A stretch of 64,000 nucleotides of DNA from an uncultured Sphingomonas sp. (GTDB lineage Bacteria > Pseudomonadota > Alphaproteobacteria > Sphingomonadales > Sphingomonadaceae), in the NCBI RefSeq assembly GCF_913062585.1, contig NZ_CAJXWX010000012.1, positions 47,130-111,129 of the forward strand, read 5' to 3'. Position numbers and translations under genes: made by a program. Positions 23,921 to 32,974 of this stretch are shown here, one piece after another; the stretch's first letter is position 1, and the number at the start of each line of letters is the position of its first letter. The notes beneath the pieces were generated by a model that made no database searches, was not told where the DNA came from, and was given only the letters and a program-made list of their open reading frames with translations.

Positions 23921-24612
23921 CCGGGCCGCACCGCGAACGGCATCGGATCGACCGGGCCGGATGGCTGCGCGCGTCGGTGCTGGGGGCCAATGACGGTCTG
24001 TTATCGACCGCCAGCCTGGTCGTCGGCGTGACCGCCAGCGGCGCGGATCGCTCGGCGATCCTGGTGGCGGGGCTGGCCGGGCTGGTCGCGGGCGCCTTTT
24101 CGATGGCGGCGGGCGAATATGTCTCGGTCAGCTCGCAGGCCGATCTGGAAGCGGCCGATCTGGCGCGGGAAAAGGCCGAACTGGCGGACGATCCGGCTGC
24201 GGAGGAAGCGGAACTGGCAGCGATCTACCACGCGCGGGGTTTGAGCGAGCCGACCGCGCGGGCCGTCGCGCGGGAATTGATGGCGGGCGATGCGCTTGCC
24301 GCCCATGCCCGCGACGAACTGGGCATCACCGATGAAGGCGCCGCGCGCCCGGTCCAGGCGGCGCTGGCGTCGGCCGCGTCCTTCTCGGTGGGGGCGGCGG
24401 TGCCGCTGTTGCTGGCCATCCTGGTCCCGCACGATGCAGCGCTGCCGGGGACCGTGGCGGGCGTACTGGTCTGCCTCGCAGTGCTGGGCGCGGTCAGCGC
24501 GACGGCGGGCGGGGCGAGCAAGACGAGCGGCGCGGTGCGCGTCCTGATCTGGGGCGCGCTGGCCATGTCGGCGACGGCGGCGATCGGGCATCTGGCGGGA
24601 ACGGCGTTGTAG
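23917..24612 (+). CDS. VIT1/CCC1 family membrane transporter
   Basis: A 231-residue membrane protein of the vacuolar iron transporter-like family. Its signature is VLGANDGLLSTASLVVGVTASGA near residue 22, then SMAAGEYVSVSSQADLEAAD leading into an acidic cytoplasmic metal-binding stretch (AELADDPAAEEAELAAIYHARG), and two or three C-terminal helices. Members export or sequester Fe2+ or Mn2+. The start is GTG overlapping the upstream stop (GTGA). Confidence 0.88.
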   Translation: MTGPHRERHRIDRAGWLRASVLGANDGLLSTASLVVGVTASGADRSAILVAGLAGLVAGAFSMAAGEYVSVSSQADLEAADLAREKAELADDPAAEEAELAAIYHARGLSEPTARAVARELMAGDALAAHARDELGITDEGAARPVQAALASAASFSVGAAVPLLLAILVPHDAALPGTVAGVLVCLAVLGAVSATAGGASKTSGAVRVLIWGALAMSATAAIGHLAGTAL

Positions 24613-24690
24613 GGCGGACTGGCATCTATAAGCCTGCCCTTTCACTCCCCCTTCTATAAGGAGCAATGGATTGGGCAGGCTTCTGAAGCG

Positions 24691-24963
24691 TCATTTTTGA
24701 CGCCGCCCGCGCCCCTTGGTCATCGGGTCGGGCTTTTTGGGCGGCACCCAGCCTTCGGGCCGCTCGGGGCGGGACTGGCTGGTGCCCAGCCCCATGGCGC
24801 CCGGTTGCTGGCGGGTGAGGCCGCTGGTGTCGACGTCCGCATCCGCCGCCCCGCCGCGCAGCAGGGTGATGCGGTCGCGCAAGGCCCGTGCTTCCTCGAA
24901 GTCCAGGCGCTCGGCGGCCGCTTCCATCTGGCGGCGCAGCTCTTCGATATTCGGGCCGGTCAT
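24691..24963 (-). CDS. UvrB/UvrC motif-containing small protein
   Basis: A 90-residue protein with a UVR motif at its N terminus (IEELRRQMEAAAERLDFEEA, RALRDRITLL), the helical hairpin that lets UvrB bind UvrC and that also occurs in ClpC/McsA-type proteins. The remainder is a polar, Pro-rich tail ending in basic residues (MTKGRGRRQK). It lies 15 bases downstream of mnmA on the same strand. A regulatory or adaptor role is possible. Confidence 0.8.
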   Translation of the reverse strand: MTGPNIEELRRQMEAAAERLDFEEARALRDRITLLRGGAADADVDTSGLTRQQPGAMGLGTSQSRPERPEGWVPPKKPDPMTKGRGRRQK

Positions 24964-24978
24964 GGACCGGTCAACGCC

Positions 24979-26103
24979 TCAGGCGGCGATGCGTGCCGCC
25001 TCGGTCTCGGCGATCCAGCCGCCGCCCAGCACCCGGTCGCCATCGTACAGCACGGCCGCCTGGCCCGGCGACACGCCATATTCGGGTGCGTCGAAGACCA
25101 GCCGATCGCCGACCATGTGCGCGGGCACGGGCTTGGCCATCGAGCGGACCTTGGCGAAGAGCGGACCGTCCAGCGGCCCCAGCACGTTCATGCCGGTCAG
25201 CCGCGCCGCCTCCACCGCCAGCGCGGTGCGCGGGCCGACGACGACGCGTTTCGTCTCGGGCTCCAGCCGCACGACATAGAGCGGCTCGGGGCTGCCGCCG
25301 ATCTCCAGCCCGCGCCGCTGGCCGACCGTGTAATGGATCAGCCCGCGATGCTCGCCCAGCTTCACGCCGGACAGATCGACGATATCGCCGCGCGTATCCG
25401 ATTCCGGACGCAATTTCTTGACCAGCCCGGCATAGTCGCCGTCCGGCACGAAGCAGATGTCCTGGCTGTCCGGCTTGGCCGCGACGCCAAGCCCCAGCTC
25501 GGCGGCGATCTCGCGCACCCGCGACTTCGGCAGCGCGCCGAGCGGGAAGCGCAGGAAGTCGAGCTGGCCTTGCGTCGTCGCGAACAGGAAATAGCTCTGG
25601 TCGCGCGCCGGATCGGCCCCGCGATGCAGCTGCGCGCCGCCCCCGCCCCCGCCGCCGCTCATGCCCTCGACCCGGCGGACATAATGGCCGGTCGCCAGGC
25701 AATCCGCACCCAGGTCGCGGGCGAGCTTCAGCAGGTCGGTGAATTTCGGCCCCATATTGCACTGGACGCAAGGGATGGGGGTGCGCCCGGCCAGATATTC
25801 GTCGGCGAAGCGATCGACCACCTGGGTGCGGAAACTGTCCTCATGGTCGAAGACATAATGCGCGATGCCCAGCCGGTCGCAGACCGCGCGCGCGTCGCGA
25901 ATGTCGCGGCCCGCGCAACAGGCCCCGGCGCGGCCCACCGCCTCGCCATGGTCATAGAGTTGCAGCGTGACGCCGATCGTCTCGGCCCCGGTGGCATGGG
26001 CGAGCGCGGCCACCACCGAACTGTCGACGCCGCCCGACATCGCCACCACGATGCGCCGCGCCCGGGGATCGCCCCCAAGCTGAAAATCCACCATCTGCTC
26101 CAT
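24979..26103 (-). CDS. mnmA: tRNA-specific 2-thiouridylase MnmA
   Basis: A 374-residue enzyme that makes 2-thiouridine at the wobble position of Glu, Gln and Lys tRNAs. The PP-loop is [14 protein letters not shown]. The two catalytic cysteines are in [14 protein letters not shown] and [15 protein letters not shown] run of seven glycines ([17 protein letters not shown]) after the tRNA-binding HYVRR segment is an unusual insert. The start is chosen at the ATG with GGAG six bases before it; an in-frame ATG lies at 26115. Confidence 0.93.
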   Translation of the reverse strand: MEQMVDFQLGGDPRARRIVVAMSGGVDSSVVAALAHATGAETIGVTLQLYDHGEAVGRAGACCAGRDIRDARAVCDRLGIAHYVFDHEDSFRTQVVDRFADEYLAGRTPIPCVQCNMGPKFTDLLKLARDLGADCLATGHYVRRVEGMSGGGGGGGAQLHRGADPARDQSYFLFATTQGQLDFLRFPLGALPKSRVREIAAELGLGVAAKPDSQDICFVPDGDYAGLVKKLRPESDTRGDIVDLSGVKLGEHRGLIHYTVGQRRGLEIGGSPEPLYVVRLEPETKRVVVGPRTALAVEAARLTGMNVLGPLDGPLFAKVRSMAKPVPAHMVGDRLVFDAPEYGVSPGQAAVLYDGDRVLGGGWIAETEAARIAA

Positions 26104-26171
26104 GGGGCGCTCCATACGCCTTTCCGCCCGCGCTTGCAAAGAAGCGGAGCCGGAAACGGGCGGGGCGACCG

Positions 26172-26516
26172 ATGCAGCGGCGTGACAGGTGTGTGGAAAA
26201 AAGGCGACCTGCTTTCCGGCCTTTACCCGGCTTTCATATCCGACCGATAACAGGGGGGCTCACCAGTCGGGATTGGATCGCGCTTTTGGACCTCAGCTTC
26301 AACCGGTTTGATCGGGATACCGAACTCACGGTGTTGCCGCTCGACCTGGCGGTGCTGATGGTCGTCGCGACCGCGCGGCAGGCCGCCAGCCGGACCGCCG
26401 CGGTCCAGGCCGGATTTACCCGCGATGCCCCTGCCACCAGCCTGTTCGCCCCGATCGACGGGGCGTTCAACGGGCCTATGGCACGGGCCCTCGCACGGTG
26501 GGGCAGGCATGAATGA
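26172..26516 (+). CDS. Doubtful ORF in the gap between mnmA and sciP
   Basis: The roughly 500 bases between mnmA and sciP contain a 114-codon frame with fairly high third-position GC. The peptide ([40 protein letters not shown]) has no recognised domain, and no good ribosome site precedes the ATG. It may be a short lineage-specific gene, perhaps starting later, or chance. Nothing else was recognised in this gap apart from TTAACCTT at 26521, discussed under rejected items. Confidence 0.3.
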   Translation: MQRRDRCVEKRRPAFRPLPGFHIRPITGGLTSRDWIALLDLSFNRFDRDTELTVLPLDLAVLMVVATARQAASRTAAVQAGFTRDAPATSLFAPIDGAFNGPMARALARWGRHE

Positions 26517-26608
26517 CGCGTTAACCTTTCGATTTTAGGCGATGTTCAAGGGCCCGTGATATGAAGGGCCAACAGACGACATGGGGTAGGGAGCCCCAGT
26601 GAGGTTGC

Positions 26609-26911
26609 ATGATGATCGAGAACCAGAAGATCCGTCCAACAAAGGTTATCGGGCCACTCGGCGAACCGCTGACGCTCGAAAGCCTGCCCCCGCCCAGCAC
26701 CACCCGCTGGGTCGTCCGTCGCAAGGCGGAGGTGGTCGCGGCCGTCAATGGCGGCCTGCTGTCGGTGGACGAGGTGTGCGAGCGCTATGGCCTGACCGTC
26801 GAGGAATTCGCCGGGTGGCAACGCGCGATCGACCGGTCGGGCATGCCCGGCCTGCGCGTCACCCGCATCCAGCATTATCGCTCGCTCTACGAACGCCAGC
26901 AAAAATACTGA
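26609..26911 (+). CDS. sciP: SciP-type CtrA inhibitor (DUF1153)
   Basis: A 100-residue DNA-binding protein of the DUF1153 family. The conserved N terminus is TKVIGPLGEPLTLESLPPP, then TRWVVRRKAEVVAAVNGGLL and the helix-turn-helix SVDEVCERYGLTVEEFAGWQ. In Caulobacter, SciP blocks CtrA-driven transcription in swarmer cells, tying motility and division genes to the cell cycle. Length and sequence fit the family well. Two consecutive ATGs make the start ambiguous by one codon. Confidence 0.9.
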   Translation: MMIENQKIRPTKVIGPLGEPLTLESLPPPSTTRWVVRRKAEVVAAVNGGLLSVDEVCERYGLTVEEFAGWQRAIDRSGMPGLRVTRIQHYRSLYERQQKY

Positions 26912-26979
26912 AGGCCCGATAAAAACGATCGCATCATTGACTTTGTGAAAACGGTTCATCGAATCGACGGTACGGGGAC

Positions 26980-27005
26980 GGAACAATAACCGGTATTCGC
27001 ACGTC
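26980..27005 (+). promoter_or_regulatory. Candidate EcfG (general stress) promoter
   Basis: GGAAC (26980-26984), a 17-base spacer and CGTC (27002-27005) match the alphaproteobacterial general stress sigma factor pattern GGAAC-N16/17-CGTT with one change. It lies 44 bases upstream of a GlsB/YeaQ-type membrane protein gene, a class often under general stress control. Confidence 0.6.
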
Positions 27006-27048
27006 TTTCCCCCGTGTCCCGCTCGCGGGCCCAACGGAGGGAAAGACA

Positions 27049-27306
27049 ATGGGTATTATCCTGTGGCTTATCGTCGGTGGTGTCATTGGCTGGCTGGCCA
27101 GCATCATCATGCGTACTGATGCTCAGCAGGGCATCTTCCTGAACATCGTCGTCGGCGTGGTCGGCGCATTCATCGGCGGCCTCATCTTCGCCGGTGGTTC
27201 GATCAACAACGCTGGTCTGACGCTGACCTCGTTCCTCGTTTCGCTGCTGGGCGCCGTCGTCCTGCTGGCGATCGTGAACCTCGTTCGTCGCGGTCGGGTG
27301 CGCTAA
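27049..27306 (+). CDS. GlsB/YeaQ/YmgE family stress membrane protein
   Basis: An 85-residue protein with three hydrophobic helices and the glycine-rich pattern of the transglycosylase-associated family: LWLIVGGVIGWLASIIMR, NIVVGVVGAFIGGLIF and FLVSLLGAVVLLAIVNL. A strong ribosome site (GGAGGGAAAGACA) precedes the ATG. It is a single-gene unit with a probable EcfG promoter and a clear terminator. Family members are induced by envelope or osmotic stress; the mechanism is unknown. Confidence 0.9.
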   Translation: MGIILWLIVGGVIGWLASIIMRTDAQQGIFLNIVVGVVGAFIGGLIFAGGSINNAGLTLTSFLVSLLGAVVLLAIVNLVRRGRVR

Positions 27307-27337
27307 GCACTCACACGCTCAGAGCGGAGCCAGAAAG

Positions 27338-27366
27338 GGCCGTCCGGGAAACCGGGCGGCCTTTTT
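27338..27366 (+). terminator. Rho-independent terminator after the GlsB-type gene
   Basis: GGCCGTCCGG (27338-27347) pairs with CCGGGCGGCC (27352-27361) around a GAAA loop and is followed by TTTTT. Confidence 0.9.
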
Positions 27367-27423
27367 GCTGTTTCGGGTATGGTGAAAGGGGCCGCACACA
27401 TAGCGGCGCGGCCCCGATCCGTA

Positions 27424-28173
27424 TCAGCCCAGCAGGAAGCGGACCGAGACGTTGACGGTCACGTCGCGTTCGCCCGGCGCGATGCTGGTCTTTTCCATGG
27501 CGTCGCTACGGGCCGCCATCGCGCGGATCATCATCGGGCGTTCCGGGCCGCCGGCATCGGCGCCATTCTCGGTGATCGACACGATCCGCACGACCCGCAT
27601 CCCCGCCGCCTTGGCATAGAGTTCGGCCCGGGCGCGGGCGCGCTGGATGGCGTCGGTCCGGGCCTCGTCCAGCGCGGCGTCGGGCTTGTCGATCGACAGA
27701 TTGGGGCCGTCGATCTGGTTCGCCCCCTGCGCGACCAGCGCATCCAGGATGCTGCCCGACTTGGCGACGTCGCGGAATCGGATGCTGAGCGTGTTGGTCG
27801 CCTGATAGCCGGTGATCGTCGGCGGGACATTCTCTCCATAGCGATATTGCGGCTGGAGTTGGACGGTCGCGGTCTGCAGGTCGCGGTCGGCAACCCCGGC
27901 GCGCTTCACCGCCGCCAGGACGCGCGCCATGCGCTGGGCATTGTCGCTCAGCGCGGCGGCGGCGGTCGTCGCCTGGCTGACCACCCCGGCGCGAATCGTC
28001 GCCAGGTCGGGCACGCGGGTCGTGCGCCCCTCGGCCGAGATGTCGAGGATCGTGCCCGTAGCGGGGATCAGCGGCTCGACGGTGGTCGGCGTGGGCGCCG
28101 CCTGGGCCAGTGCCGCGCCGGGCAGCAGCGCCGCCGGTGCCAGCGTGACGGCGAGCAGGAACTTGTTCATCAT
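27424..28173 (-). CDS. SIMPL domain (DUF541) periplasmic protein
   Basis: A 249-residue exported protein. The signal peptide MMNKFLLAVTLAPAALLPGA ends near LAQA. The SIMPL/DUF541 fold is shown by ISAEGRTTRVPDLATIRAGV, LQTATVQLQPQYRYGEN, ITGYQATNTLSIRFRD and the C-terminal VTVNVSVRFLLG. Homologues include YggE, associated with oxidative stress. It stands alone, divergent from the RND genes. The preceding GGGAGAAG supports the double-ATG start. Confidence 0.9.
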   Translation of the reverse strand: MMNKFLLAVTLAPAALLPGAALAQAAPTPTTVEPLIPATGTILDISAEGRTTRVPDLATIRAGVVSQATTAAAALSDNAQRMARVLAAVKRAGVADRDLQTATVQLQPQYRYGENVPPTITGYQATNTLSIRFRDVAKSGSILDALVAQGANQIDGPNLSIDKPDAALDEARTDAIQRARARAELYAKAAGMRVVRIVSITENGADAGGPERPMMIRAMAARSDAMEKTSIAPGERDVTVNVSVRFLLG

Positions 28174-28378
28174 CTTCTCCCTTCGATGAGGCCAATGCTT
28201 TGGCGAGCCTCGGCAAAACGTGCGATGAACGCGCCGGAATCATCTTAGAGCCGCCTCAATTCGGGCGTAGGCAAAGATACTTGTACCTAGTGATATATTT
28301 CTATAACACAGCGGCGATGGGTGCATCCTGTGCGCTATTTCGCGCAATGGGAATGCGGGACGGGGATCGGTGACGAAC

Positions 28379-29557
28379 ATGAATTACGAGACGGGCGCGA
28401 TCGGTGGCGGGCATCAGCTGGGTCTGGAAGGCCCCGTGCCCCAGCGGCGGCGCCGCTGGATCGGCGTGGTCGTCGCAGTCATCGTGGTGGCCGTGCTCGG
28501 CTGGATGTTCTTCGCCCCCAAGAAGCATGACGCGGGGCAAGGCGCCGGTGCGGGGACGCAGGTGCCCAACATCACCGTCGTCGTGCCGGGCCAGCAGGCG
28601 GTCAGCCGTGTGATCTCGGCCACCGGCACCCTGGCCGCGCGCCGCGAAATGCCGGTCGGCGTGGCGGGCGAGGGCGGGATGATCACCCGCGTCCTGGTCG
28701 AGCCGGGCCAGTGGGTCCGCGCCGGGCAGGTGCTGGCCACCGTCGACCGGTCGGTCCAGACCCAGACCGCGTCCGCGCTGAACGCCCAGATCGCGGTGGC
28801 GCAGTCGGACCAGCGGATCGCGCAGGCCGAACTCGATCGCGCCCAGCAGCTGGTTGATCGCGGCTTCATCTCGAAGGCCGATCTTCAGCGTCGCGCGGCG
28901 ACCCGCGATGCCGCCGCCGCGCGCGTCCGCCAGGCCCAGGCCTCCTATAAGGAAGCGCTGGCCCGTAACGGTCGCCTCGACATCCGCGCGCCCGCCGAAG
29001 GCCTGATCCTGACCCGTGCGGCCGAGCCGGGCCAGATCGTCAGCTCGGGCTCGGGCGTGCTGTTCCGCATGGCGATGGGCGGCCAGATGGAGCTGCGCGC
29101 GCAGCTGGCCGAAACCGATCTGGTCGGCCTGGCCGTGGGTTCGCCCGCGACCGTGACGCCGGTCGGCGGCGACAAGAGCTTCCAGGGGCAGGTGTGGCAG
29201 GTGTCGCCGGTCATCGACCCGCAGACACGGCAGGGCGTGGCACGCATCGCCCTGTCCTATGACCCGGCGCTGCGCCCGGGCGGCTTTGCGGCGGCGACGA
29301 TCCGTGGCGGTGCGGGCCATGCGCCGGTCCTGCCGGACTCGGCGATCCAGAGCGACGACAAGGGCAGCTTCGTCTATATCGTGGGCCCCGACAACAAGGT
29401 GGCGCGTCGCGACATCAAGATCGGGCAGGTGTCGGATAGTGGCGTGACCATCGCCTCCGGCCTGACCGGCAACGAGCGGGTGGTGCGCTCGGCGGGCGGC
29501 TTCCTGGCGGCGGGCCAGCTGGTTCGTCCCATCCTGGCTGGCTCGGAGGCCAAGTAA
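28379..29557 (+). CDS. RND efflux periplasmic adaptor (membrane fusion protein)
   Basis: A 392-residue adaptor anchored by one N-terminal helix (WIGVVVAVIVVAVLGWMFF). The order is lipoyl half (VAGEGGMITRVLVEPGQWVR), alpha-hairpin (IAQAELDRAQQLVDRGFISK), second lipoyl half (LDIRAPAEGLILTRAAEPGQ) and beta-barrel/MP domains. It joins the inner-membrane pump encoded next to an outer-membrane channel encoded elsewhere. The ATG at 28379 is preferred to GTG 28370. The AT-rich stretch 28270-28310 upstream probably holds the promoter, but the best -35/-10 pair has only a 15-base spacer. Confidence 0.9.
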   Translation: MNYETGAIGGGHQLGLEGPVPQRRRRWIGVVVAVIVVAVLGWMFFAPKKHDAGQGAGAGTQVPNITVVVPGQQAVSRVISATGTLAARREMPVGVAGEGGMITRVLVEPGQWVRAGQVLATVDRSVQTQTASALNAQIAVAQSDQRIAQAELDRAQQLVDRGFISKADLQRRAATRDAAAARVRQAQASYKEALARNGRLDIRAPAEGLILTRAAEPGQIVSSGSGVLFRMAMGGQMELRAQLAETDLVGLAVGSPATVTPVGGDKSFQGQVWQVSPVIDPQTRQGVARIALSYDPALRPGGFAAATIRGGAGHAPVLPDSAIQSDDKGSFVYIVGPDNKVARRDIKIGQVSDSGVTIASGLTGNERVVRSAGGFLAAGQLVRPILAGSEAK

Positions 29558-29558
29558 G

Positions 29559-32500
29559 ATGAGTTTCCGCAACATCTCGGCCTGGGCGATCCGGAACCCC
29601 GTTCCGCCGATCGTCCTGTTCGTCGCGCTGACGCTGGCGGGGATCGTCAGCTTCATGCGGATGGACGTGAACAACGACCCCGATATCGACTTCCCGATCG
29701 TCGTCGTCGTCGTCAGCCAGCCGGGCGCGGCGCCGACCGAACTGGAGACGCAAGTCACCCAGCGGGTCGAGGCGGCGCTCAGGAACTTGCAGGGCGTCGA
29801 CCAGATCACCTCGACCGTGACCGAGGGCCAGTCGCAGACCCTGGTCCAGCTCGATATCGGCACGCCGATCGACCGCGCGGTCAGCGATGCGCGCGACGCG
29901 ATCACCCAGATCCGCTCGATGCTGCCCGACGGCATTCTCGAGCCGCAGGTCATTCGCGTCGATTCGACCGATAACGACCTGGCCAGCTATTCGGCGGTCG
30001 CGTCCAACATGACGCCCGAACAGCTCAGCTGGTATATCGACAACAATGTCACCAAGGAGCTGTTGTCGGTTCCGGGGCTGTCCAAGGTCATCCGCAATGG
30101 CGGCGTAACGCGCGAGATCCGCGTGATCCTCGACCCGCTGAAGCTGCAGGCGCAAGGGCTGACCGCCAGCGAGGTCAATGCGCAGCTGCGCATGACCAAC
30201 CTGAACGCCGCCGGTGGCCGTGCCGAGATCGCCGGCACCGAACAGGCGGTCCGCGTGCTGGGCAATGCGCGCAATGCCTATGACCTGGGCCAGACCCAGA
30301 TCAACGTGCGCGGCGGCCGTACCGTGCGGCTGGCCGACATCGCCACCGTGCGCGACCTCTATGCCGAGCGGCGCTCGCAGGCGGCGGTCAATGGGCAGCA
30401 GGTCATCAGCTTCGACTTCCAGCGCGCGAAGGGCGCCTCGGACGTCAGCGTCTATAACGGCGCGGTCGAGAAGCTGAAGGCGCTGGAAAAGCGCAATCCG
30501 GAGGTGCACTTCGTCCTCCGCTCGAACAGCGTGAAATATACCGAGGCGCAATATGAAAGCGCCATCCATGCGATGATCGAGGGCGCGGTGCTGGCCGTCA
30601 TCGTCGTCTTCATCTTCCTGCGCGACTGGCGCGCGACGGTGATCTCGGCGCTGGCCATCCCGCTGTCTGCGATCCCGGCCTTCTGGTTCATGGACCTGCT
30701 GGGCTTCACACTGAACCAGATGACGCTGCTGGCGCTCAGCCTGGTGGCGGGCGTGCTGGTCGACGATGCGATCGTGGAGATCGAGAATATCGTGCGCCAT
30801 ATGCGCATGGGCAAATCCGCCTATCAGGCGTCGATCGACGCGGCGGACGAGATCGGGCTGGCGGTGCTGGCCACCACCATGGCGATCGTCGCGGTGTTCC
30901 TGCCCGTCGCGCTGATGCCGGGCGTGCCGGGCCAGTATTTCAAGAATTTCGGTCTGACCGTCGTCGTCTCGGTGCTGATGAGCCTTGCCGTCGCGCGTCT
31001 CATCACGCCGATGATCGCCGCCTATTTCCTGAAGTCGGCGGGTCACGCCAGCCATGGCGAGGGGCGTCTGATGGACGCCTATATGGCGACGCTGCGCTGG
31101 TCGTTGCGCTATGACCGGCCGACCGATGGGGTGCGGCGCGGCGTCGTGCGGCGCTTCTTCGGCCGGTTCCGCGACCATCGCCTGTGGGTGATCGGCATCG
31201 GCTTCGGCGCCTTCGCCCTGACCGTGGCGATGTTCGCGATCATCCCCAAGACCTTCCAGCCGCCGCAGGACAATGACCAGGCGGTCGCCAAGATCGAGAT
31301 GGTGCCGGGCACGACCCTGGGCCAGACCGATCAGGTCGTGCGCCAGGTCGCGGCCTTCCTGAAGAAGCAGCCGGACGTCGAATCGGTCTATTCGCGCACC
31401 GGGGTCGGCAATGGCCGCGTGGTCGCGACGCTGAAGGAGGATCGCTCGATGAAGAGCACCGACTTCGAACGCTCGCTGGCGCCGGAACTGGCCGCGATCC
31501 CCGATGCGCGCGTGACTTTTCAGTCGCAATTCGGCTGGGGCTCGAGCGGGCGCGACCTGACCATCACGCTGGGCGGTGACGATCCGGCCGTGCTGCGCGA
31601 CACCGCGAACAAGATCGTGCAGCAGATGGGCACGCTGCCCGGCCTGATCGCGCCGCGTATCGTCGGCAATGTCGATCGGCCGGAAATCGTCATCCGTCCG
31701 CGCCTCGACCTCGCCGCCAATCTGGGCGTGACGACCCAGGCGCTGTCGAGCGCGATCCGCATCGCGACGCTGGGCGATATCGACCAGAACTCGGCGCGCT
31801 TCTCGCTGTCCGACCGTCAGGTGCCGATTCGCGTCGCGCTGGACCAGAATGCCCGCGCGCGCATGTCGACGATCCAGAACCTGCCGGTGCAGACCCAGAC
31901 CGGCGGCTCGGTGCCCTTGAGCGTCGTGGCGGACATCGGGCTGGGTGCAGGCCCGACCCAGATCGACCGCGTGAACCAGCGGCGGCAGGTGACGGTCGGC
32001 GCCGACCTGGCCAAGGGCGTCATCAGCGGCGATGCGATGAAGAAGGTTCATGACCTGCCGATCATGAAGAACCTCCCCATGGGCGTCAGCGAGATGGTGC
32101 TGGGTCAGGCCAAGATGCAGGCGGAGATGATGAAGAACTTCTTCACCGCCATCATCTCGGCGGTGTTTCTGGTCTTTGCGGTGCTGGTGCTGCTCTATCG
32201 CCGCTTCCTGCCGCCCTTCGTCAACATGGCCTCGCTGCTGCTCGCGCCGCTGGGCGGGTTGCTGGCGCTGTATTTCAGCGGCAATCCGCTGTCGCTGCCG
32301 GTCTATATCGGGTTGCTGATGCTGCTCGGCATCGTCGCCAAGAACTCGATCCTTCTGATCGACTTCGCGCTGGAGGAGATCGCGAAGGGTGTGCCGATCC
32401 GCGAAGCGGTGCTGGATGCGGGTCACAAGCGCGCCCAGCCGATCGTGATGACCACGGTCGCGATGGTCGCGGGCATGATCCCGACCGCATTGTCGCTGGG

Positions 32501-32765
32501 CGGCGACGGATCGTGGCGTAGCCCGATGGGCGTGACCGTGATCGGCGGCCTGACCCTGTCGACGGTGCTGACCCTGTTGATCGTGCCTGCCGCGTTCAGC
32601 CTGGCGGTGGGCGTCGAGCGCTGGATCGGCCCGCGCCTGGGCAAGCGACTGCTGACCTACAAGCCCGGCGACGAGCTCGGCGGCGGGCCGGTGATCGAGG
32701 GGCCGGCCGGTGGGCCGGCCTTGCCGCCCGCGACCGGCAAGCTGGGCTACGATCCGGCGGAGTGA
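29559..32765 (+). CDS. RND efflux transporter permease
   Basis: A 1068-residue inner-membrane pump of the AcrB/HAE1 type with twelve helices and two large periplasmic loops. Family signatures: N terminus SAWAIRNPVPPIVLFVALTL, DFPIVVVVVSQPGAAPTELE, EGAVLAVIVVFIFLRDWRAT, and the proton-relay helix LVAGVLVDDAIVEIENIVRH with the conserved Asp pair. The gene starts one base after the adaptor stop. The substrate is not predictable. No outer-membrane factor follows, so it must use one encoded elsewhere, for example the NodT-type gene at 38189. Confidence 0.93.
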   Translation: MSFRNISAWAIRNPVPPIVLFVALTLAGIVSFMRMDVNNDPDIDFPIVVVVVSQPGAAPTELETQVTQRVEAALRNLQGVDQITSTVTEGQSQTLVQLDIGTPIDRAVSDARDAITQIRSMLPDGILEPQVIRVDSTDNDLASYSAVASNMTPEQLSWYIDNNVTKELLSVPGLSKVIRNGGVTREIRVILDPLKLQAQGLTASEVNAQLRMTNLNAAGGRAEIAGTEQAVRVLGNARNAYDLGQTQINVRGGRTVRLADIATVRDLYAERRSQAAVNGQQVISFDFQRAKGASDVSVYNGAVEKLKALEKRNPEVHFVLRSNSVKYTEAQYESAIHAMIEGAVLAVIVVFIFLRDWRATVISALAIPLSAIPAFWFMDLLGFTLNQMTLLALSLVAGVLVDDAIVEIENIVRHMRMGKSAYQASIDAADEIGLAVLATTMAIVAVFLPVALMPGVPGQYFKNFGLTVVVSVLMSLAVARLITPMIAAYFLKSAGHASHGEGRLMDAYMATLRWSLRYDRPTDGVRRGVVRRFFGRFRDHRLWVIGIGFGAFALTVAMFAIIPKTFQPPQDNDQAVAKIEMVPGTTLGQTDQVVRQVAAFLKKQPDVESVYSRTGVGNGRVVATLKEDRSMKSTDFERSLAPELAAIPDARVTFQSQFGWGSSGRDLTITLGGDDPAVLRDTANKIVQQMGTLPGLIAPRIVGNVDRPEIVIRPRLDLAANLGVTTQALSSAIRIATLGDIDQNSARFSLSDRQVPIRVALDQNARARMSTIQNLPVQTQTGGSVPLSVVADIGLGAGPTQIDRVNQRRQVTVGADLAKGVISGDAMKKVHDLPIMKNLPMGVSEMVLGQAKMQAEMMKNFFTAIISAVFLVFAVLVLLYRRFLPPFVNMASLLLAPLGGLLALYFSGNPLSLPVYIGLLMLLGIVAKNSILLIDFALEEIAKGVPIREAVLDAGHKRAQPIVMTTVAMVAGMIPTALSLGGDGSWRSPMGVTVIGGLTLSTVLTLLIVPAAFSLAVGVERWIGPRLGKRLLTYKPGDELGGGPVIEGPAGGPALPPATGKLGYDPAE

Positions 32766-32767
32766 AA

Positions 32768-32897
32768 TCCTCCCCGGAACGGGGAGGGGGACCGCCGCAA
32801 AGCGGTGGTGGAGGGGGATAGCCGCAAGGGGTGCCCAATGGGGATGCCCCCCTCCGTCAGGGCTTGCGCCCTGCCACCTCCCCTTGCAGGGGAGGAA
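32768..32897. repeat. Composite intergenic palindromic repeat, copy 4
   Basis: Arms CCTCCCCGGAACGGGGAGG and CCTCCCCTTGCAGGGGAGG flank GGTGGTGGAGGGGG, CCCCCTCCGTCAGGGC and the hairpin AGGGCTTGCGCCCT. It follows the RND permease and is somewhat diverged in its first half. Confidence 0.85.
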
Positions 32898-32974
32898 TGG
32901 AAAGCGCCCCGTTTCGTTACGCTCGGGAAAGATTCTTCTTGAACAAAGTCGCGTCCCGCGAATTGTCATGGGTG

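Noticed and set aside
26521..26528. TTAACCTT upstream of sciP as a CtrA/SciP half site
   Set aside because: Seven of eight bases match TTAACCAT, but there is no second half site (TTAA-N7-TTAA), so chance is likely.
28281..28307. TTGTAC / TATAAC promoter upstream of the RND adaptor
   Set aside because: The spacer is only 15 bases and other AT-rich hexamers overlap, so no single promoter could be supported.
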